From Branchinecta lynchi (lineage: Eukaryota; Arthropoda; Branchiopoda; Anostraca; Branchinectidae): DNA of 64,000 nt. Location: positions 4,970,001-5,034,000 of the forward strand of contig JAKZAP010000013.1 of the NCBI GenBank assembly GCA_023053575.1, given 5' to 3'. The notes under the pieces were generated by a model that made no database searches, was not told the origin of the DNA, and saw nothing but the letters and a program-made list of their open reading frames with translations. The translations under genes were made by a program, and so were the position numbers. Of the stretch, positions 10,901 to 22,900 are shown piece after piece (within the stretch, counting starts at the first letter, position 1; each line of letters opens with the position of its first letter).

Positions 10901-13900
10901 GTAAGTCTCTCTGCCTTTTCTGCGCCTTGCACGCCTCCTACCATTCCTGCTATCTGTCGACTGTTCAAATTCATTTATGTAGACAACAGTGTATCTTTGT
11001 ACACTGAAGAACGTTAGAGATGTCAGTTGAAGTCAGTATAAAAAAAGAAGAAAATTGTATCACGGTGATACGAACGTCATTTGATTTTAAACTCGAAAAT
11101 AATAACTGGTAAAACAAGTACAGCCGACTAAAACAAAGTTCGTAGGGTAGTTGCTTAGCCAGAATTTAGTTTGCTGAGGACGGGGTCGGCTAATGACTTA
11201 AATATAAGGTGTGAAGCCAAGCTGAACATACATTTCAAATAAGATAGAAAAAACGAGATTTTCGGGGTTTTTTCTTGATCAGCTAGTTATCCCTCCAAGA
11301 TGATATGCGAGGGATAAATACAATTTCGGATATTTCGGTTGCACTTCCGGCAAACCGTCCTCAGCGAAAAAACAAAACTAAATCATAAAATCCAACACAA
11401 TCACAACAGGAAAACGATGCGAAACCAACAGACAATAAGACGACATGTAACTAAAAACCAGAAGAAAGATACGGACAGAACGACATGCAAATAAAAATAA
11501 AATAACGAAAGATAAAATGTGCTTGTTCAAAGTGTATATGTACAAATCTGTGATTATTTATAATTCTGAATTCTGTGTATATTTACAATTTACCATCCGT
11601 CTGGGAAAGCGCAGAAGCTTTCACCCAGAAAAGGGCCCACTCCAAAAATCCATAATATGCTTGACCACTTTCAATAAAACCTTCCACAGAACTCTAACTA
11701 GGGTAACTAGCTGATCAAGAAAAAAACCCGAAAATCTCGTTTTTTTCAATCTTATTTGAAATGACTTAAAGTACTGAGGATATACGGAGAAATAGAATTT
11801 GGTTCGATGAAAACTGGGGCGTTCTTTTGTGGCGCATCCAGAGCAAGATAACACTAGGCAGTACCGCCAAGACCTATACTTTAACTGCACCGGAAACGGG
11901 CCTTATTTGTAGCGCCTTCCACCACGCTCGCGACTTTAAAGCAAGACAAACTCGCAGGCTTAGAAAATTCTAGTGCTACTAAGGTGCGGTCTGGACACAT
12001 GGAGGAAACAGGGGAGATTGTATCTTCTTCTTTTTTTGCTGTGTCTGGATATGGAGTTACGGGAGCCAGCGCTAGTGCTCGACTGATTGAGTTTCAGTGG
12101 GGACGTTACCTATCGCTAGTGGTGCTAGTGTCGATGCTATTCGAGTGTTTGTCACTTTGTTAAGCCCTGGCGCTACTCCCTAGAGTTATTTTACCTTAGG
12201 CGGATCTTTTAAAAATCTTCGGTCAGGGTGGGGGCGCGGCTACCGGCTGATCGGAACTGACAGTGACGTTGTCTGACTTAAAAATTTGATTCGAAAAGGC
12301 AGATACAGCGCCTGTTGTAAAATCTCTCACTGTTCTTGCATCTCAAGTGCTGAATGAATACACTTTTTCTTTTCGTTTTACGTCCGTAAACACCTACAAT
12401 GAAACTGACGAAGTAAACAAATGTACATACTGATCAGGCTCAAATATTTTGCTTGTCCACTTGCATGGTGAAACATATACCGATTTCGATTCCGGGTAGA
12501 ATAGAAATTGTGTGAAAATGAAAATTTAGTGATGCATAGCGAGATTGGAGATAAAGAATGAATGGGATCGTTATTTGCATGGATCCTTTAAAGTTTAACC
12601 GAAAAGGGCGGGGATAGGAGAGTTTAGTTACCCATCACTTATCCACTTAAACTGACTTGAAGACCCGCTGAAAATTCGTTCCTTCGTTGGTGCCCACGAA
12701 TAACAAATAGTGAAATTTCCGTGTGATTTGGGGTACCTATATGCGCTTGTATTTTTGCAATACGAGAAAGATTTATGATTTGTTTTATTTTTTTTTAGTT
12801 ACTAAGCAATCTTCAACAGTATCACCACTGCCCACTGAAAAGCCGCGTTTGTTTAAGACTAAAATTTCCCGCGTCATAGTAAAATTTACTCTGTGGGGAC
12901 GTCCGCAAATATTCTGAACGTCATAACTAGAGCAGCTAGTGGAAAATAAAAAAAATCCCTTAGCAGAATCCAAATAATTCAGTGTATTCAGTTAAATGAC
13001 ACAAAAAGACGTTGGCTTTTCAGTTAAACTTTACAGATTGCAATCCGTCTCATTTTTCTCTAGATTGAATTACTGTAATCTATCCTTTCTAGATGCTATT
13101 GGCTTAAACGACGGACATGCAATTGATAATGGTAGACCATGTGTCTATCAGGGTTCGGATCCCAGCGTTTCGGCGTTTGTCGGAGATTTGGAGATCAAAG
13201 AAGATTTTATACAGTTTCCGCCAGGAACTGAAGTAGTAAGTGTTGAATTCAGATTGGATGACAAAGACAGTAGAAAGATGTTCGGATGAATGTTTCGATA
13301 TTCGTTCATAACTTTTCTCGAACAGATGTGCAATGCATATCTTCCTATGTCCCACAGGAAGGTATTTTATGACAATTACTTATGTGGAGGATGTTACGAC
13401 GTCGATCATCCTCCAGAGAGGCTGATACGAAGCCGTAACAGCCTCCGCAGAAGTTCATCGAGCACTTTTTCTGAAATACTGAAAAATAGAAGCTGAATTT
13501 TCGCAAAAAAAATAATTTCAAAAATATACTTTCAGTAAAATGACAGAACGTTTTACTCTCTTAGGTAACCAGCCTGTGCCCTAGGTCATGGCCTGTCGCA
13601 GTTAGATTAACACTCAAAATACAGCTCGTCAACTGACAACATCCTACTATCCCTTGCTTTCCAAAAGCTAGTTATTTAGCACTGAAAAAATGACAGAACA
13701 TCTTACTCTCATATACAACCAGCCTTTGCCCTGGGTCGTACCTTGACACAATCAGGTTTCCGCTTAAAATAGCTTGTCAGCTGAAACAAATCCTACTATC
13801 CCTTGCTTTACAAAGGATAGTTATTCAGCATTAATCACTGTCTTTGTTCTGGAACTATCTTGTTTCTCCTTTACGTTGGGTTCAGGGGGGGACTGGTATG

Positions 13901-16900
13901 AAATCTGAGGACCCTAGCCGGGTGGGGTGGGTCTTTTTGCCCTGATTTAGCAGATTTTATTTGGGTGGTCCTCTTGGGTTTTTTTTTTTTTTTCACACTG
14001 ACTCAAGCAACATATCATTTAGCAGGAAATCACACGGCCGAAACAGTTGGGACAAAGAGTCCAAGCTGCACACCGGCATATGGGATCCTGAAACACCGCG
14101 AAATTCTCCCAAGAATCAGGAAATCCTCATATTCGGCACCGGCGAGGCACGTCACGGAAGATTTTGGTTGGTTCGAAGCATTCTCCAATAAAGTCAGCAA
14201 CTTTGTTACCTTACCATGGACCTTAGTTCCTCCTGTACCTCCGTAGGCGCTTAGGGCATCCAAGAAGAGCCGCCAGTCGTCTCTCAAAAGGGCCACTGCC
14301 CATACATCTTCCCATTTTGGCTGGATAGACTCGTTGATATTCTGAAGATCTGACTGGTGTACGACGAGGTGTTCTTCGGTCGCCCTCTTCGTCTGGACTC
14401 CTTCGGATGCCACTGGAGGATAGCGTTGGGGAGTCTGGTGCTTCCCAACCTGATTGTATGGCCCAGATACCTCCAGGGGCGGATCTTGATGACTTCAGTA
14501 ACAAGGGGTTGCACTGTCATCTGGTGAATCTGTTATCTCGCAAAACCCTTTCTGTCCAGTGTATGTTTAAGATCCGCCTAAGGCAGGTGTTTTCAAAGGC
14601 CAGAAGACATTTCTCCAGCTGTTGGCTGAGGTGCCACGTCTCCGACGCTTACAGACGTACGGAGAGAACGTTGCCTTTGAAAAGTCTCATCTTGAGTCTA
14701 AGGGAGTACTTCTTGCTCCTCCATATCTTCTTTAGCCGATTGAAGATACCGCTGGCCTGACTAAGTCTTAGCTGGACCTCCCTTGCACAAGCTCCAGTGT
14801 TTTCAACTGTACTGCCGAGATATCGGAATTCAACGGCACCATTCACCATGGCAGAGCTGGAAACAACTCTTTAAGACTCAAAAGCTAACTCGGCCCCAGG
14901 CGAGGACGAAATCAGCTACGAGTGGGTCACCAAAGCCGGCCCGAAGTTCCATGAAGCTCTGCTGCACGTCTCAAACCAGGCGTGGAAAGCAAAACGTGTC
15001 CCCACAATCTGGAAGCGAGCCATCGTGAAGCCAATAAAGAAAACAGGGAAACCACCTCACAACGCCTCCTCTTACCGACCTGTATCGCTCCTTCCTGTCC
15101 TGGGAAAATTTTTAGAGAAAATGGTTGCCAGCCGCCTCGAATGGTTCTGTGAGGTAAACAAGCTCCTCCCCACATGGCAGGAAAAGCAGCCTCGGCAGCA
15201 GTGACACCGGCATATCACCTCAAACTTTCAAAAAGACTTCCAGACCAGGTGTCAGTCCTGACCAGTGAAATTGAAGCCATCAACGAAGCTCTCAAGGTCA
15301 TCAAGGCTATACCACCATAGTCAGGAAAGGCAGTGATATTTTCTGACTACAAATCGGCTCTCCTGCTGGTGAAACAACTGAGTCGGAAGACTAAGGACAC
15401 CGACCTGGCCCAGATAAGACTTACCATCACGGATCTTCGAACCAAGGGAACAGAAGTCTGCTTCCAACATATCCCAAGCCACCAAGGGATCAGGCACAAC
15501 GAAGAAGCCGACGCAATGGCGGGGCTAACGACTGACGAACCGAGCATCAAACCACCACCCACAGTTCAAACATATCGAGATATCTTACGACAACGCCTTG
15601 GCAACCGTCAGCCCCCAACAACCAACGCAAATCTTCAGATATTCAAGACAAGAGAAGAAAACTGCATCTACCTTCGAGTCAAGACCAACGCCGTAATTAC
15701 AAGAAAAACTGAGTTCTGGAAAGACAGGACCCCCTCTGTAGACTCTGCCAAAATGCCCAAGAAACGTTGCAGCATCTACTCTTCGAATACAATAGACCTT
15801 GCCCAAAGCTGACAATACTCAGATCCGAAGTCCTGAAGCAAAACCTACCTCGTGACATCGAAGAAATATCGTCTACATCACTCCCCCCTAGACGCGAACG
15901 AGCAGTGTTCCTGCCGATCATCACCGCCCTCAAATTCCTCTGCATTTCATGAGAGTTTCATTCATCTCGGCCCAAGGTTGCCCTAACCTAACCTACACAG
16001 TACCCAGCGATTCAACCAAACCAATTTATCAACCACAAGGAAGCCGAAAGGGTACCATCCTGGAACCCAGGTGCTGACAAATTCAAAGAAGAAGACCTGT
16101 TCGACTTGCTGGTCCCTACAGCGTATATCTAGCGGAGATCCGCTGCGCGCCATACTCTTCGTTTTGGGGACGTTTATTTTCAGTCCGAATAGTTCAGCTG
16201 TTTCACTGGTCTTTGTGAGGAAGTCCTGGAGCTTCTGTTTGCAGGTCTCCATTGGGTTGATGTCATCGGCAAAGTCTATGTTTCCTACTTTTCTGCCATC
16301 CCCGATGCCAATGCCGTATCCTTGACATCTTCTTAGAACGTAGTGGATGACCAGGACGAACAGCAGCGGAGACAGAACGCACCCTTGCTTCACGACCGTC
16401 ATAATTTGGAAGTATCTGGTGTTGCCGTCGCGGGTACGGACACAGCATTCCGTGTCTTCGTAAAAGGCTGCTATCAGGCTTACGAGTTTGTCCGGTATGC
16501 CATAGTACCGGAGCACTCTCCAGAGTGTAGCACGGTCGATGGAGTCAAAGGCTTTTTCGAAGTCTATGAAGACTAGGTAGAGCTTTTTCCTCCATTCGTT
16601 GCACTCTTCTAGCAGCATTCTTAGCACGGATGAGGTCCGCACATGAACGGTTTTGGGCGGAAGTCAAGCTGTTCTTCGCGGAGGTGTTTGTCGACTGCTG
16701 GCTGTATACGGTTCAGCAGGATGGTGGACAGGAGCTTGCCAGGAATGGAGAGCAGGCTGATCCCTCGCCAGTTTTCACACTTAGTGGAATCGCCCTTTTT
16801 AACAATTTTGACTAGAGTACTCCTTGTCCACTGACGGGGGACTTTTTCGGTTTCCCATACCAGGTTAAAGAGTGTCATTCAAACTGTTGGACAGGTGTTT

Positions 16901-19900
16901 ACAGACCACTTCAGCATCTCAGATGCGATACGGTCTTCTCCGGGCGACTTGCCGTGTTTTAGCTTCTTTAGGGCACCAGTGATTTCGGCTGAAGAGGGTG
17001 GCTCAGAGCTTATTGCTAGCCTTCGCCGATCTTCTCGGGGTCAGTGATTAGCCGGCCGCTCGGATCCCTTACAGGTCGGTCCACGCAAGGCCGCTTTCCG
17101 ATGATCTCGTTCGTGGTTTTGTAGAAAGCTCTCGAGTCCCCTCTTTTTGATGCCTCTTCTGCCATCTGAGCTTTCATCTCTATAAAATGACGCTTGTCCC
17201 TACGGGCACTTTTCTTCACGAGTTTCTTCTCACATTTCTTGTACTGGTGCTCAAGAAATAAGGCGTCAGTGGCAATATTTAAGAAAAAAAAAGGCCGACC
17301 TTTTAAGGCTACAGCAAGCCTCGAGAACGTATGCTCAAAAATAAGTCGCTGGACTTCTGCTGTCTTCGACGAGCAGGAGGGCAGAGACAAAAACGAAAAA
17401 CCGTCAATTTTTCCGTCGTCCCGCTGAATGCACAAGTAGAAGACTAGACATTCTTTGGCCAAGTGCAAAGCCTTGCTTGAAATCTGATGCTGAAGTGTTT
17501 CCGAGGTCAAAAACTTAAAAAAATCCTACACGTGTGCTGAAATAAGCTTTTTACTTGTATTGTCTTCGTGATAATAATAAAAGAAGTACAGCATACTTCT
17601 AACCTTGTAATTTGGAATCGAACGCAATTTTTGCAATTTTTTATTTTTTTATGCAGATTTTTTCGGCGGGTATTGGAGTACCCCTAGCGGTTTCAGATTT
17701 CATACCAGCCAGGCGGGGGTGGGTGGGTCTTTTTTCTTAAAAAGGCCAGATTTTAGGCTCATACCAGTCCCCCCCTGGTTGGGTTTGTTAATTTTTACTT
17801 TTTACTTCCACGACCCCTAGAGCAGTCATTTTAGTAGATCTGTAGTAGGTTTTGACCGCTAGAGGGCATCTCAATCGCCTAAAAAGTAAAAGACTATATT
17901 ACTGAAGTGCCTGCGTCCCCAACAGTAGTCATTTTATTAGGTCTACAGTAGGCTTGGGTTGGTTTTTTGCTAAAATAAAATTACCTACCTCCATTAGCGA
18001 AAAAGTACAACAAAAGAAGAATAAGACCTACCTATAAAAATATTCTGATCGAAAAAGTTATAATAGTGAACATACCTCCATCTCGGTTCATATTGGTATC
18101 ACAACCTCGACGGCCATTTAAAATATCAACCTCGCTGCGCTCGGCTGATATTTTCCATAACCTTCCTCGTCTTCGGCTCGGACAGGTTATCTTCAATGGC
18201 CGTCTCGTTGTTATTTTCCGATATTAACCTCGATATCTGAAGCCTTCGGCTCGGACAGGTTATCTTCAATGGCCGTCTCGTTGTTATTTTCCGATATCAA
18301 CCTCGATATCTGAAGCTAACCTTTAATAGACAAGCGGTATAACTTTATAGCAGAAAATTCAGTTATTCTATCATCCTTGGGCATTCACATAGTAGTTTAT
18401 AATTTCATAAAACAAGGGGTAGCGTAGTTACGTGTTGCTTGCCCCTATTCAGTAAAAATTAGAACGAACTGCGCTCGGCTGATATTTTCCATAAGCTTCC
18501 TCGCCTTCGGCTCGGACAGGTTATCTTCAATGGCCGTCTCGTTGTTATTTTCCGATATCAACCTCGATATCTGAAGCTAACCTTTAATAGACAAGCGGTA
18601 TAACTTTATAGCAGAAAATTCAGTTATTCTATCATCCTCGGGCATTCACATAGTAGTTTATAATTTCATAAAACAAGTGGTAGCGTAGCCCAGTTACGTG
18701 TTGCTTGCCTCTATTCAGTAAAAGTAGAACGAAGATAGATAGTAAGTTAAGCTATTGATAACTTAAAGAAGAACATGGAAATGATTAGCGACTTATTATA
18801 CAGTTAAAGGCTAAGAACAGATTTTTGTAAACAGATTTATATGAAGTGTTCAACGAAATATTAGTCAAAGATATAAGCAACAGCCAATCGATATATACGC
18901 CTGCACTACATTATATCCTCCCCCCAGATTTTTCAGCGGCAAGAAAATCCCGGTAAAAGCCCGGGGGAGTGGTAGCCCAGCGAATACCCAAATTGCAGCC
19001 AATTAAACACACAACGACTCGTTACCTAAGAAGTTTTGTTCCCGCCTTCATCAACCTTTTTAACTCGCATCATCAATTTTCCTATAGATTTAAATATTTT
19101 GTTTTATGTTTGACGAGTCTTCGTTATATCCAAACTAGTTAGAATTATCTTTTTTATATAATTGGTGTTAATATGGACGAGAACCACCAAATCGGCTTGA
19201 CCGTTGTATCGGTTTTAAGAATGAATTTAATTTAATTGCTCGTACGAACTTTTGTAAAAATATGATATAATAATTCGCGAGAAAGAGGAATATTAGACAG
19301 TGGATCCTGAATTTAGTCATAAATCAAAGCTAGTCCTTTCAGCGAGCAGTTTCCGCGTAGACTGAGCTAAATCCGTCCGTGGCAGGTTTTGGTAACATTT
19401 TTACGACCCCCATACCTGTCGCCGGCTCATATGAGTAATAAGCAATCAACCCAGTTTGCCGACTGTTCTATGATTACTGTCAAGAACCCCACTTGAAATC
19501 TCAGAAGAGCGGTATTGGAGCATAGTATCTTGTGACCCAGACACCTAAAAAGACACAATTCCCTTTGGCCACCCTCTACCCATGGTCATTAGCAAGAGCG
19601 ATAATATGCCTCGGATAACCAGCTTTAAATTCCTGCTAATTGGACGAAGGGGGGAGCTCTTTGAGAACACGTTCTGCCATTGGCTCATTGCCAGTCAATG
19701 AGGTGGCTTCCACGATTGCGTGAGAATTGCGCTGTAGGATCTTCTTAGTACCTCCGATCCCTGGATTCCACTGGTCTAAAATATAATAGTTGTGTTTTTA
19801 CCGGTTCCATGGCATCTGATACCACGGTCTCCGGATCCTGGATCTGCATAATATCGTTTTTGCTCACCACTTTGCTTTGCAAAAACAAAAATTGCCGAAA

Positions 19901-22900
19901 TGGTGTTTTAAACGGCAATTTTTGTTTTTGCAAAGCGGTGAGCAAAAACGATATTATGCAGATCCAGGATCCTGTTACCGTGGTATCAGATAAATACTTA
20001 CATCCACTCACATTACAAGTAGGCTACTGAACTTCTCTCCCACTAATTTGACAAAAACCTAGGCTTTTTGTTGGTAATGATGAAAGTGGGATGACCTTTT
20101 CAGATACCACGGTCGGGACTATTGTTTCTGAATATCAGATACCACGGTAACTGCTGAAGAGACGCCGTGGTATCATATACCATGGTATCTGCACAAACTC
20201 AACTAATCTTCCTTAAAGGTATCCCGATGCAGCGACGTTGGCAAGTACACGTTCTTGGGTTCCGTTAGGCGGAAATGCGTCAGTGGTGAATGGACTGGTG
20301 TGAAACCCGCATGCAAAGGTCTAAGCCAAGAAAACGACTATGCACGTAAGTTGCCTGTCCTGCTTAAAGGACCCCTCGCACCAAGCTCAGTTTCAAAGAT
20401 TCTGAAATAGTAGAATACTTTTAATTTACTTCATGACTTGAATATCTTTTATTCTAGTTCCTAATATTGGGTCGTTCATTTGTGATTAAAATAATAATAA
20501 ATAAATAAATTATAGAAATGTACCTTTCATCTTTACTGTATTATGAATATCATTTAAATTAACCCGAATTAAAATGTTGGGAAAATAGGGTACAACAGTG
20601 TCAACAGAGTTCAGTTAACGGTTGGTTGAATTTGTGGGTGGTGTTATTATAGTCTCTGGGAAGTAGCGTCCCGCTTTCTAAATATGCTGTGCTTTTGACT
20701 CATTACCGACGACATTGGGTGTTTCAAGCCTTTCTCCAGGCCCGTTGACTTCGACCGAGAACACGGAAAAATTTACAAACCGCTTTCCTTTGGAGTCAAG
20801 CATCTTGTGAACCGTCGGAAGCACGATACGTGTTGAAAAGAAGGAATCATACGGTATGAAATTCGGGTGTCCAGGCTTAAGAATGGATAGAGTGCCGACG
20901 GAAGTATGTTCATTCGTATTATTCATAAGACGGCTCTTTTGAAGAGTTAAATAAAATAAAATTGAAGTGACGTTAAAAGCCTTATTATCACCAGGAAGTT
21001 GAGGAGGGGCCGTAGCCCAAAAGGAAGAGATTGTGAGAAAAAAGTAAGAAAGATTGGTACGAGACATTCCGTCCTGAGTGAAAGACAAGCCTATTCAGAA
21101 CCCCTGCAAACGGCTGCGTCACCTGCGCTTAATCACCAAACTATTTCACCGAACGTTATCCGAACGTGTCCTGCGTTATATTTTGATGATCCAAAACGGA
21201 TACGTCAGCTGAATTTTCTTAGAGCAATATCTCGGCCCTTCTTGGCAAGGGTCCTCTTCAGGCTCAAAGCTGCTCAAATTGGAAAAACGAACCTGTGATA
21301 ACATTCAGTTGACGTATCCGTTTTGCACTATCAAAATATGATTCGTATATCAGCTTGGGCTGAAAGGATGTTCATATCGTGTGTTGTACACCCCTCCGTC
21401 TGCTTTCGGTTTCTGTAGGCGTATTCTCGCTGTTCCCCGAAGACTCCTCGGGGAATCAAGGGGAAGGGCGAGAATAGAGGGAGTCACTCCGCGCGGACTC
21501 CGCGGACGGAAAACAGTGAGAACACGGGGAATGCTTTCAACATCGATTTTGTTCGAATAAACAATATGCAGCTGATGAAACTAGTCTGGATCCACTTTAT
21601 TTTTGGTTTCCTCTATTCTGATTGTTTTTAATTAATTTTACGTTGCACAACACTAGCAAAAATTGATTCCCCTCCAGATCTGAAAAGGAGTCCTTTTTGA
21701 TGATGGTGATGATAATCGTAGCATTCCCCATCCGTGGGGACTCGCGAGAATACGGGGAGTGAGTCTCTGGGACAAACAAAAACGCAGGTACTCCTCAAAA
21801 GGAGTCCTCGGGGAACGGCGAGAATAAGTCTTATGTTTTCTAGTTGACCAGCCACCGACCATTTTGGTTCGTCATTCGGTAGCCCCAGTTATGCAGAGTA
21901 ACGATGGAAAACTCATCGTCTACCCCGGTGCAATAGTACATCTCGAATGCCTTTGGATTCGAAAGTTTGGTCAGCCTAAATGGGAAGTTTCGCATAACTA
22001 TAGGTGAGTTACCATAGGAACCGATCCATCTGAAAACCAACAAGTGCGCAAGCGCTCAGACGTGGGGTGTGAAAGTAAAATGTTTATCACATATTAGTTG
22101 CGTTTTTGATCCGAACTCTCCGTTCCGAATTCCCGCTTCTGAATTCTCGATTCTCGTACACATTACCGTTTTGGCTCCTCTGACTTCTCCATTCTCGCTT
22201 TTGACAAAAACACTAATTTTGCAACTCGTTCGCAACCCGGTATAAGTGTTTATGCATATTGAGCACCCGTACTCTGTTGACCAACCAGGGAGGAGAACGC
22301 GGAGAGAAGAATCGAGAATTCGCCATCGGAGCGACTTTCTCGATTCTGACAAAAACGCAGGAAAAGGAGAATTCACTTCATCTGAATAGTCCAAATAGCG
22401 AAATAGGAGAATTCGGAGGAGAATCGCGAGGAGAATTGAAGGATTAAACGAGACTCACCTGTGAGTCGCTGTTTGATCCGAATTCTACGAAGAGAAGAGG
22501 CGTTTCCGACCCTTGAGAGTTCATGTGAGATACGATGTTGTGTTACCAAGCGATTGGGGTGTATTCTGGGAAAACCAGTTCAGTTTTGAGAGACTTGCAA
22601 CCTGTTTAATCAATGGCCTAAAATCTATGTGACAGACCTACCGAGTTCATGGGGGAGGGCGGGTTCTTAATGGGCACATGAACTCTCAAGGGTCGGAAAC
22701 GCCTCTTCTCTTCGTAGAATTCGGATCAAACAGCGACTCACAGGTGAGTCTCGTTTAATCCTTCAATTCTACTTCACTCGAGGCGTTTCCTCCCCTATCG
22801 GTTCATGTGAGATTTGAAAGTCTAGGTCTGTAACATAGATTTGCCATGTCCTCAGCCAACAGATGAAATTCGACAATCAAATATACTTCTGTAATCCTTA

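Larger units (their letters stand above)
13883..17777 (+). mobile_element. hAT-type DNA transposon, 3.9 kb, filled with LINE fragments
   Basis: The ends are inverted repeats starting CAGGGGGGGACTGGTATGA, flanked by a perfect 8-bp direct duplication GTTGGGTT (13,875-13,882 and 17,778-17,785), the size typical of hAT insertion. Subterminal blocks (AAATCTGA, GGGTGGGTCTTTTT) also repeat inverted near both ends. No transposase was recognised; the interior is LINE-derived, so this is a non-autonomous or gutted element. Confidence 0.85.

Noticed and set aside
12796..12917. Possible extra hig exon after a pyrimidine tract and AG
   Set aside because: No donor gives the phase required between exons a (phase 1) and b, and the peptide has no Cys pattern.
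13961..14246. Short plus-strand frames at the start of the hAT element
   Set aside because: Antisense to the decayed LINE and next to a T run; no hAT transposase motif.
14284..17510. One single minus-strand LINE interrupted by one insertion
   Set aside because: Both minus-strand fragments contain the same YLGS-type region in diverged form, so they come from two copies or families.
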